Origin: Aspidapion aeneum
Taxonomy: Eukaryota; Arthropoda; Insecta; Coleoptera; Brentidae
NCBI GenBank assembly: GCA_963576565.1
Contig: OY755045.1
Coordinates: forward strand, 6,755,477-6,819,476
Direction of reading: 5' to 3'
DNA: 64,000 bases
Of the stretch, positions 9,301 to 21,300 are shown one piece after another (position 1 is the stretch's first letter; every line of letters begins with the position of its first letter). Made by a program: the position numbers and the translations under genes. The notes beneath the pieces were generated by a model, which was not told where the DNA came from, made no database searches, and saw only the letters and a list, made by a program, of their open reading frames with translations.

Positions 9301-12300
9301 CTCTCCAGAGACGTCCGTACATTGGGTAGAATAGGATAGAATAAAGTAAAAAGTCAATTTTCGTCCTATGATGCTTAATTTTTTAAAAAATAGATCAAAT
9401 ATGTAACCAATATTCATTATTTTGGTTATTTTTAAAAAATTATTTTTATAAGTATGTTTATACCCCTGGCGACTTATATGTGACATAAATCCCACATTAT
9501 ATTGCAGCGTTTAAAAGAAAATTTTCTTGTCTACAATAAAGTGTACTACACATTTTTTTACCAAGAAGTGTAGTTTTTGAAAAAATGTTATAAAACCTAA
9601 AATAAACATGTTTTTTCTTAATAATCCCAATTTACAGACGCCACTGAAGATCTACTTCTTTCGTCTAACTTCTTAGACCAATACATTGTTGGAAAGGGAA
9701 TTTTGTTCTCCACAAAAACCTGTTCTTTGCAATTTTCGATAAAAGGCTTAGTTTTCGAGAAAATTGAATAAAACTGAAAAAAATCAAGTTTTTGGGGGTT
9801 TGGGGGATATTCCCCGTCCCTGTCGATATTTTAAGTTGGCAGCCTGGATATTCGGATTCAGAGGGGTCGAATTAGGGGGAAATGTAAAATGAAATTCTTC
9901 TAGACCAAAAACGAAGACCCTTTTCAGATTTTATGACCGAACTATACCGTGTCTTAGTGTATAGTGTCCTACATGTTAATGTTTCTCACCTTAACGTCCT
10001 CAAATCTGGGATAGTTCATTTGCTGCTCCTGCTCCTTGATCTGTTGCTGCTGTCTTTCGAGCTGCTGATGGCGATGCAACATCTGTTGCCGTTGCTGTTG
10101 TTGGGCCAGGTCCAATCTCATCTTGTTTTGTTGCGCTTTGATGTGGGCCAGTTGTGCGATGTTGCTCGCTGGAACGCCCGTTTGTTCACCTAATTTAAAA
10201 ACTTAGATTAGCTACCAGGGACGTACCCAGAAAAAAATATCGGGGGGGGGGGATAAAAAAAATACTCTACCAATATATGGGCACATAAGCTCACACTAGG
10301 TACTATAGTTATAGTGTACGTGTGAACTAATACAACTAAAAATTGAAGTATATTTTTTTCAACTCTAGACTCAATTACCTTTCGTTTGATATCACACAAG
10401 CCATGTTTTAACTTAAACTCTAATTTTTTTAATCTACCCCCACCCTTTTTTTTAAAAGTCAAATGTATTTTGTTTAACTCCAGACTTAATTACCTTTCGT
10501 TTGATATCACACACGTCATATTTTCACTTAAACTCTAATTTTTGACATATACTCCCACCTTTTTTAAAAAATAAACTAAAATATATTTTAACTCCCAACT
10601 CAGTTACCTTTCGTTTAATATCACACATGCCATATTTTCACATAAACTCTAATTGTTGAAATATACCCCCACTCTTTTATTTGGCTTGCGTTATGTGGAT
10701 TTTGCTCATTTTTAAATGGGACCTCTCTCTACCCAAGACTCAGTCTAGGTACCAAATTTCATTCAAATCGGGTAAGCGGTTTTTAAGTTATGCGCGTTGG
10801 TCATTACAGACAGACAGACAGACGGCCAAAATCATCTGAAACGCAAAGATATATAAAATTTTTTGAAATCGGAGCAACACTTTTTTCTCAAAAAAAACTA
10901 GGATCACCATAGCTCACACTACTATAGTATAGTAGTAGTGTGAGCTAATACTATAGTGTGTTATTGTTCTTATTATTTTTTTTTATTAATATTATTTTAC
11001 TTTTCTTATGTATTATTTTATTTTTATTAGTTTTTATGTTTTACTATTTTATACAAATTTTAACCCAATATATGTATAGTAGTAGTGTCAGCTAATAAAT
11101 GTTTATTTCTAGGATGTTTTTTTTTTAAATTTTTTGCCGACATCGAAGCTTTCAAAAACGCTATCAGCCAAAAAAGTCTGTAAAAAATTTAGTCAATTTT
11201 GAACTCTGTTATTTGTGTCCCTTTATCAATATTAACAAACGGAGTATAACAGATCTTATACCTTTCCAACTAAAAGATATTTAAATTGAAGAAATAGTCC
11301 ATGTTGGGTGAAAAATATGCTTTAAAATTGGATTTTGCGGTTTTCTTTTCAAAATGTCGACAACAAAAGTTCTGACAGCATTATTACAAAAATGACTGCA
11401 GGAAATTTTATCCAACTCAAAGTTTTAATAGATTTTGTGATTTAAAAGTTATATAATTTTTTAAACTTTGTATTTGGATGGTTTGGTTAGCTATACCTAC
11501 TTGTGTTTCTAATCTGCCCTAAAAAAGATTAAAAGATGTAAAGTTATGTAAAAGTAACATTGCCCACTTCCAGCTTTGGCAGACTGATTTGAAAAATGAT
11601 AAAACTATAGGAAAAAAATAAAAAACCCCAAAATTTTAATTTACTGCCCTCCCCTATAAATGTAAAGTTATGTATAAGTAACATTGCCCACTTTCAGAAA
11701 CGCTAGAGAGCTGAGCTTTAGAAGACTGATAGGAACTATGATAAAACTATAGGAATAATAAATGTAAAGTTATGTAATAGTAACATTGTCCACTTCTAGG
11801 AACACTAGAGAGCTGAACTTCGAAAGGCTGAAGGAACTATGATAAAACCATGGGAAAAAATTAAAAAACTTCAAAAAAAAATTTTTTTAATAAGGCATTG
11901 CCAAAGTTTTGAACAATATTCCGCATATTTGACTACTTTAAAACTTACAATATCCAAATCCTTTAAAAAAGGAGTGAAATCATAACACAAACATTTCATG
12001 TAAAAAGAGCCAAGTACGCGAAAATGGAATTCCGTAAAAAGAATTGAGATAAAAGTAAAGCCACGTTCTCTAATGCAAATTTTAAAATGAAAGGTTTTTA
12101 CTAGTTTGGAAATGTTTTTCTAAACTTGGCTATTACGGCTGCAAATGACTTAGTCACAGTGCTAAATTGAACATAAAGAACTTTGGCTAGAATAGCAAAG
12201 TTTTTAAAAAAACTAGTAAGAACCTTTTATTTTGAAATTTGTATTGGAGAACTAGTCTTTACTTTTATCTCAATTCTTTTTATGGAATACCATTTTCGCG

Positions 12301-15300
12301 TGCTTTGCTTTTTTTTACATGAAATGTTAAAATTATCACTGACTGGGCAATCCTACTTACCCTTATGGATTCGCATATGGCTGTTTCGAGAATAAACAGT
12401 GGGGAAGGGCGTGCCACAAATGTGACAGATGAAGCTCTCCTGACTCGCCTGTGTCACGTGGTGGCTATTTGATTCATTATGGTGGTGTGTCGACACTCTT
12501 TCGTTTAAGAACTTGTGCGGAATGTAGACTTCATCCTATAAGAAATAAATTTCAATTAAATATTTAATTTTTACATAAAATAATAGATAATTAAATTAAT
12601 AAAATATCCTAAATCCTTAAATCTGCCATTAAACAAGGAAATTTTCCTAAATTTGGCAACCCTGGTATAGCTATACCTTATAAGGACCCATGTCCTTGGC
12701 ACAGTTCCTCACTGGTCTTCCGCTATTGGTGACTTCACCGTTGCTGAGTCTTTGTGGATTTGACTTGTTCTGATTCGGCGTGCTCTGCGCCCTCTGTTGA
12801 TTGTTTATTTGCGCAAACTTGTTCGTCGGTGTGTAATTGCACTGTAACAAAACAATAAAACAACTTTTTTTTATTTGATTCGTAAGAGGTTCAACGTTTT
12901 TGTTCGTTTTTAAGTAACTCACGAGCTTTTTCACGTCGATCACAAACCGGTCTATAGTAATCTTCGTTATTATCCGGCTCGAGGGACCACTGATTTTTAA
13001 AAATTGATTTTTTTAGGAAAAAAAAATGGCTATACCTGTTGATTGTGAACATTAAATTCATCCAACTTGAAGAATACTTTGTAACATTTTCTGCAGAAAT
13101 ACGCCTGGTTGCCGGTTTTTGATTGTGACGTTTCATAGTCCAAGGGTTCTTGTTTAATTGTTATTGTGTTATTAAACTGAGGTGTGGGTTTTTTTTGCAT
13201 CGAGGTCTGACTGTCAAGTGGGAAGCCTTCAACCTAAGATGAAATAAAACAAAACATTAAATACCCGAATTATAGTCAAGAGTTTGTAATAATCCACGGT
13301 ACAAAGGTCTATTTTTTAAAGTGTTAATCGCCTGAATAACAGATAAGAAAAAAGGACTAATAAAAATGCTGGAAGAACTGGATACAGCAGCTAAAAATAT
13401 ATCCTTGAGAAACAACTAAAATTTAAAAAAATCAAAACTCAGATGAACATAGCACGATCAGAATAAACCAAGAAAAAATAGAACAAATAGAGGAATATAT
13501 ACAGGGTGTTCGGCACATGAACCGTCAAAATTTTTTGGGATATTGTTGGGGTCATTTGCTACCTTTTCAACCTTGGAACTTGGGTCCTAAGAGTCACGAC
13601 TAAAGAGATATGAATTTTAAAAAAAATTTTCTCAAATTATCCAAAATCCCACCTTTAAACCCTCGTAAGCTTTTTATTAATGTCTTTTTTTTATAATTCT
13701 GTAATCTTATGCTTGTTCAACTAGATTTGTTAAAATTGATATACCAAAGGGACATACGAGGTTTTTTATTGAAGAACATTAGTGATTTTGTGAAAGAAAA
13801 TCAATTTCGAAATTAAAAATCAAAAAAAGTATCGACAATTGAGAACTTCATTTTCTTTTAAAAACTTCTTTAGTTGATTACCTTTCTAACGGTATGCTAC
13901 ACATTGATAAAAAAAAAACATTTCTGCTTTAAAATACGGATATTCCGTCAGAAGGGCGAGACTCGTTCGGAATTGGTAAGAAAAACAATTTGATGTTTAT
14001 GACCGTTTACCTACTTAAACAAAAGTTAAACTTTTAATTATATTTCTTTATTTATAAATTTTGTTCGAAACAATCATAAACATCAAATTGTTTTTCTTAT
14101 CAATTCCGAACGATTATTGCCCGTCTCACGGAATATCCGTATTTTAAAGCAGAATTGTTTTTTTTTTAAATCAAAGTGTAGCATACCGTTAGAAAGGTAA
14201 TCAACTAGAGAAGTTTAAAAAAAAAAATGAAGTTTTCAAGTGTCGATACTTTTTAAAATTTTTAATTTTGAAATTGATTTTTTTCACAAAATCACTAATG
14301 TTCTTTAATAAAAAATCTCGTATATCCCTTTGGTACATAAATTTTAACAAATCTATTAATTAGTTAAAGTAGCATAAGATTACAGAAGTATAAAAAAAAA
14401 TGATGCTTTTCCAGACATTAATAAAAAGCTTACGAGGGTTAAAAGGTGGGATTTTGGGTTATTTTAGAAAAAAAATTAAAAAATTCATATCTCTTTAGCC
14501 CTGACTCTAAGGACCCAAGTTCCAAGGTTAAAAAGGTAGCAAATGACCCCAACAATATCCCAAAAAATTTTGACGGTTCATGTGCCGAACACCCTGTATA
14601 TATACAGGGTGTACCAGACCACCCATCCACCTCTTTTAAAACCTAGGGGAAAAGTTTATTTAATGATCTAAAAAATGACTTGAGTACGCTCTTTTGATTA
14701 TTGGTACAGTCGGGGACTTTTTAAATTGCCGGTGTATTTTTTTTCTGTCAAAATTAATCACTGAAAGAAATGAAAAAATATAAATTTTTAAATTTTTATG
14801 TATACATACAGAGGTAAAGTTCACAATTTTTTTATTTTGGTTTAAATTAATTTTCCGAATTTCAAAAAAGAATATTTTTTATTTTCAAGGGCGGCCATTT
14901 AAAAAGTCCCCGACTGTACATGTTTTCAATTTTGAGAGTCGACCGGAAGTGGCTTATTTATGCCTGGAGTTTGTTTTTCAAATAGGGATGGGCATATATT
15001 TAAAAAAATAATGACGTTTAAGAAAAACATGTTTCAAATAAAAGGTACGTATTTTCTTGCGTAGAATACAAATTCGTTGCAAAATTATGCCCATCCCTAT
15101 TAAAAAAACGGAGTTTAGATCTGAATAGGCCACTTCCGGTCGGCGCAGGAATCTAAAAATACCATCAATTGAAAGAGCGTACTCGATATGGCTATAATCA
15201 TTTTTTAGATCATTCAAAAAATCCATCCCCTAGGTTTTAAAAGGGGTGGACGGGTGGTCGGGGACACCCCGTATATCTGGGAGAAATTATTAAACTAAAA

Positions 15301-18300
15301 AAAAACGGAAACTAAACAGCTAAAATCAAGAGACGAGTAAGATTGACCTGGGCAGCATTCGGTAAATTAGGCTACATATTAAAAAATATCCTGGGTATCT
15401 TAAAACGAAAGTGCATAATTAATGTATCCTGCCTGTACTTATGGATCCCAGACCTGGACACTTACAATATCAAACCTGGATAAGGTAACAAAAGCACAAA
15501 AATCAATAGAAAGACAAATGTTACATTTAAAGCTAACAGATAGAAAAAAGAATGAATGGATAAGAAATAAAACAAAAATAAGGGATATCAGAGGAAAAAT
15601 AGCAAAATTAAAATGAAAATTTGATGGTCATAATATCAGACAGAAAGACGATCTATAGGATAAATGTATTGTAAACTGGAGACCTTGCAAAAATCAAAAA
15701 AGTAAGGGAATACCCCAAATGACATGGGCGGATGATTTGAGAAACATGCGGGAACTAGATGGATGAACACGGCGACACACAGAGAAGAGTGGAAGATATT
15801 GGGGAGGCCTATGTCCAAAGATGGAACGAAGAAAGCTAAATAATAAAATAAATAAAAAGGAATTCCTACCCATTGAGGTAATGTTCCTACCTCTCTAGGC
15901 ATTTCAGGCATTGGCTTGACAGTCCGGACTCTTTCTGGTTGTATGATCTTTGGCATGGCGTTGCTTACTTTACTGGCCGTGTAGATTTTCTCGGAAATCT
16001 TGTCTTGTCGCTTTTTGTGGTCTCTGACGTGATCGTCATACCTGTGAAAAGAAATATTTAGATACCCACGATACCGAAAAATTAGGAAAAATTGCGCCGC
16101 AGTTGAAAATTTTAGAAAAATTAGGTATTTTTTGGAAAGAATAACGCTAAAGTAAAAAATGTGTAGAGAAGAAAAAATTACGCTGCAGGCGTAAATGTTT
16201 TTTAAAAAATTAAACCTGCTTTTGGGAAAAAAACGGCGTCGCAGGTAAAAATTGAAAAAAAAATTAAATGCTTTTCAAAAAAAATAACGTCGCAGAATAC
16301 AGTTTATACAATAATATAAAATACCGGAAATTTGGCAAAAATTGCGCCAAAGGCGAAAACTTTTCATGTACAGGGTGATTTTTTATAATTGCAAGATCGC
16401 TATAACTCGGTTATTATTGGGAGTAGAAAGTTCAAACAAAAACTGTTCGGTTTGGTAAATTATGGCCACTTTAGACCTACCATTCGTATTTTTTTATAGG
16501 TTATAATATACAGGGGGCGACAATCAGATCAATTTTTTTAAAGGGAACACCCTATATATTTTTGTATTTTTAAGTTCCGCAAAAAATTAGCTTTTTATAG
16601 ATATATGTAACACTATGGCTCTATCTTTGTTAGATTTCGAGATATTGACGATTGAAATTCCGAAAATTAGCAAATTTTAAATAGGTATACGGTGCGGAGT
16701 ATTTAACGTATAGACTGTAAATAACAAACTGAAACAATATTGACTGACAGTTTGATAAATATAAATAATCATCTTTGTCAATTTTCATAGAAATTTAAAA
16801 TCAAAAGACGACAATTTTTTAAATGTTAATTGTTTTAAATCCATAAATAAATAAAAATTCACGTAAATGTTCAAACCTATCACTGGTGATGAAACCGGTC
16901 TCTTAAATTATTTATTGTTCTGGTTATTAAATTAGAAAAATTTTCATTAAGCTCATTGACAGACAGTGATATTAATTCTCTGAGCTCTCGAGTATTTCTC
17001 GCTTCTAATCTGTAAACTTTATCTTTAAGGTGACCCCATAAAAAAATGTCTAAAGGAGTTAAATCAAAACTGTTGGGCGGCCAGCGTATTGTGCCGTTTT
17101 TCCCAACCCATTCATTAAAATTATTATTTAAGAATTCTCGAACCTCATGAACATTATGAGGAGGAGCCCCATCCTGCTGAAAAATCAATTTTCTTCTTTG
17201 ATTTAGTGGCAAGTCATCCAAAAAATTTTCTAAGTAATTTTGTAAAAAATTTAAATAAATTTGTCCCGTTAAAAAGTGCTCAAAAAAAATGGCCCAACAA
17301 CACGGTCGTTCAGTATGCCACACCAGACATTCACAGATTGTCTTCCCTGTCTTTTAATTTCTTTTACAAAATTAGGGTTAGTCGTGGACCATAGTCTGCT
17401 ATTCTGTCTATTTGGTAGACCACAAGTTGTACACGTCGACTCATCCGACCACAAAATGTGATTTAAAAAACGGGGTTCTGCGTTTAGTCTTTCATGCATA
17501 AAGTGACAAAACTCTACCCTTTTTCTTTTCTGATCGGGTGTTAGGCCTTGAAGTTCTTGTTGTTTATATGCCCAATAAGAATTTGTTCTTCCCAACAAAC
17601 AATTAAAGTTGTAACGACGAAACCCCAACTAGAAAGAATTTCTTAAAAGTAACCGCAACGTACTCCCGCTACGTCTCAGTATACCATACAGCGACGTTAT
17701 AATTCCCTAAGTGGGGAACCCATTTCTGGTTATAACTACTTGGCCAAGTGTTTAAAGTCACTGTAGTAACAACTACACTACTACGTCGTAGCCAGGTATC
17801 TACTACGTCGTAGAGGCTGTTTTTTTCCGTAATGGCATAAAAGTTGCGATGTAGTTGCAAATAATATAATCGTTTCTTTTTGGTAGAATTGTTACACAAT
17901 ATGGTGGACACAACAGTAAACAGACTCGCTTAGTTTTTTTGTTTGGTTATGGTTATAATATGAACTATGTTATCCAAAAGTGTGAGAATTTACGAGCAGA
18001 GGATCAAAATTCGAGTGCGACGCAAAGTTTTTTGTATAACATGCATTATATATATTGCAAAAAACCGGTGCGCCCGTAAAATTGAGCCGTTTTCTGGTAG
18101 CTGATGGAATTTTTGTGTTGTGATTTTGGAGGTTATGTTTTCATAATCGACAGTTAACTCCAACAAATGGTGCTTAAGAAGAGCATTTTTGGTAAGCTTC
18201 AACTAATTTGTTTCTAAAATAGTATGGCTCTTTAATATGAGCTCATAAAACGACAACAAAAATATTAAATTTTCTTTCTTACATAAAAACATGGCGTCCC

Positions 18301-21300
18301 AAACTATATTCCCTGATAGTCGAAAAGGTTACTTGAAAGTAGTTGCGGCTTTAAAGTTGATCCAAAAAGTTATTTTGTCTACATTGTTACATCAGATGTT
18401 ACTATGATGACACAAACTTTTGTGGTAAAAATTAAAGTTATAATGTTGTCGGATACACTTGTTTGGGACTCCAATGAAGCTTAACTTTCTAGTGGTAATT
18501 AAGTAGGATATAAAAGTCAGGGCGACTACGAAATAACGACTAAAAAGAAAGTAAAACTTTAGCAACGTCCTATTGTGGTAGAGAAGACTATCAGAATCGA
18601 CTATCAAGAAACAATCCTATGAAGTAGTTTAGAGGGTCGTTTTTACGAAACATCTACTATTTCCTGATACTAAATAGTAGTTAGAACTAAAAAGTAACAA
18701 ATTTTGGTTGGGATCACCACATTTCTACTATAAGAAAGTAGCAAAGCCTTTAGAACATGTAGCCGCTACTATAAATGTTAGTTGGGTTAGGACACTTCTT
18801 ACTTTGGTAAAAGACGTCAAGCGTTCCTGTCCTTCTTGCACTAATGCGGAAGATACTTTTCTTATAGAAATTTGTGGGCTTTCTTGAAAATGTAGTAAAA
18901 TATTTAAATTAGCCTCTTCGTTTGGACGAACAACTCGTTTTTTTCGTTCCACAGAAAATTTCGTGAAACATCGAATTTTCTATATGTCCTAAGAATTGTG
19001 GATATATTAGGACATTGTCGGGCTGGATACAGTTCTCGATATTCTCTCGCAGTAGCAGTGGCATTTTTATTATTTTTCGCATATAATAAAAGTATCTCTT
19101 GCTTTTCTGCATTGGAATAAAGCAACATTGTTGATAAATATTTAAAATTTGGCACTGACAATGTCATTAGGTATCCACACATCTTAATATTGTTTGTGAC
19201 TTGTCACAGGAAATACTCCGCACCGTATTTAAAATTTGCTAATTTTCGGAATTTCAATCGTCAATATCTCGAAAACTAACAAAGATAGAGCCATAGTGTT
19301 ACATATATCTGCAAAGCTATTTTTTTGGGGAACTTAAAAATACAAAAATATATAGGATGTTCCCTTTAAAAAAATTGATCTGATTGTCGCCCCCTGTATA
19401 TTATAACCTATAAAAAAATACTAATGGTGGGCCTAAAGTGGCCATAATTTACCAAACCGAATAGTTTTTGCTTGAACTTTCTACTCCCAATAATACCGTG
19501 TACAAAAAATATTCCGGTATTATGGTAAAAAGTAAAGTCAAGTTCTTTAATACAAATTTCAAAATGAAAGGTTCTTACTAGTTTGGAAATGTTTTTCTAA
19601 ACTTGGCTATTACGGCTGTAAATGACTCTTAGACACAGTGCTAAATTGAACATAAAAAAGTTAGTTGTCTTAGAGAACTTGGCTTTACTTTTATCTCAAT
19701 TCTTTTTACAGAATACCATTTTTTTTACATGAAATATTTTTGTTATGATTTACTTTTTTATTTCTATGGATAATTTTTACCTGTGTCTCTGCTTGTTAAA
19801 TCTCATTCCACAGTACTTGCAAGTGTAATGACATGCCAACGAGAAGTAATGACTCTCAATGGCCCAATTGTCTTTAAACACGTATCTGCAGAGGGGACAA
19901 AATCGTTTTGTCTGACCGCCGACCCGCATGCATTGGTAGAACGCTTTTCGCTCTTCTTTGCTGTAGTCACCCAAATATGTCCCGTTCACCTGTAATAAAT
20001 AAATGTCTTCCACTGTCTTTATTTATTTTAAGCATGACGTTTCGGTTAGTAAGTATTTCTAACCGTTTTCCAGTGTAAACTAAACTAAACAATCCAGTCT
20101 CTAGACTACTTCTTATACTACTCGGTGTGCAGTCAGGTGTGACGCCACGCCCCCTTTTTTAATCCCAAGATGCCTGTTTTCCTTAAGGAGTGGTTTCCAT
20201 ACCTTCCTAACCCATTAGCACACTCCAAGGGTCCGTATAGTTTTATTTTTATTATTTAGTCGGTTTAGAACGTTTTTCTACGTTGTCCGACGCCTATTCT
20301 CCACCTCCTTCGATCCTGACAATCATCTTCTGTCAGATTTTTTTGACTCATTGATCTTTGGATGGACTGTTGCCATTCTAGTTTAGGACGCCCTCTTTTT
20401 CTGCGCCCTATTGGTTGCCATTCTAGGACCTGCTTTGGTAATCTTTCGTCGTTCATCCGTTGTACATGGCCGTACCATATCAGTTGTCTTTTAGTGATGT
20501 CATCCGTTATGCTCCCTTCAATTCCCATTCTTTCTTTTATGATCTCATTTCTTATGTGATCTGTTCTAGATATTCTCATTGATCTTCTTATTGCATCCAT
20601 TTCGACACTTTCCATTTTTGTTTTGTATTTTTCTGTTACGCGACAAGTTTCTATTCCATACAACAGCGTGCTTTTCACCATTGTTTCATATATGTTAAAT
20701 TTTACATTCTTTTTTATCTCTCTGCTCCATAAAATACTGGTAAGACATCCAATAACTTTTTTTGCTTTTACTATTCTTTTTTCCAGTTCTTTACAGTCTG
20801 TTCCTGTCTTATCAAATGTGACACCCAAGTATACATACTCATTGCATGGAGATATTACTTGTCCATTGTCTAGTTCTAATTCACTGGATTCGTTTCCAAT
20901 ACATAAGTACTGTGTCTTGTCCACGTTCACTGTTAATCCCCACTTTTGGTATTCTTCCATTAACTTTCTCATCATATACTCCATGTCCTCTTTATCATTA
21001 GCTAGAATTACTTGGTCGTCAGCAAACTGTAGTGTGTATATGGTAAATCGGTTGTTAAGTTGTATTCCCATGCCGTGCACTTTCCGTTTCCAGTTTTTTA
21101 GAGCTACTGCGATATATATTTTAAAAAGAGTTGGAGAAATACAACATCCCTGTCTTAAGCCTTTTGTTACCAGGAATTCTTTTGAAAGTCGATTTCCAAT
21201 TTCAATTTTAGATTTTGACCCTTTGTATAGTTCTTTTATCGCTTTTTGTATGATTGATATTAGTCCGTATAGTGCCCGAAGAAAAGAATAGCACCAAAGT

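Larger units (their letters stand above)
16371..19497 (-). mobile_element. Mariner-like (IS630/Tc1) element with long inverted ends, interrupted
   Basis: It starts CAGGGTGATTTTTTATAA after TA. Inverted arms of nearly 300 bp (about 16410-16705 and 19205-19495) enclose the transposase; the outermost 40 bp of the right arm are missing. The transposase is split by a CCCAAC element at 17591-18786. Without it the element is about 1.9 kb. It occupies most of intron 8. Confidence 0.8.

Noticed and set aside
12923..12989. Exon 11 as a normal internal exon of the full-length protein
   Set aside because: Its 67-bp length shifts exon 12 into a frame that stops before exon 13; exon 10 to exon 12 directly restores finger 4 and the frame.
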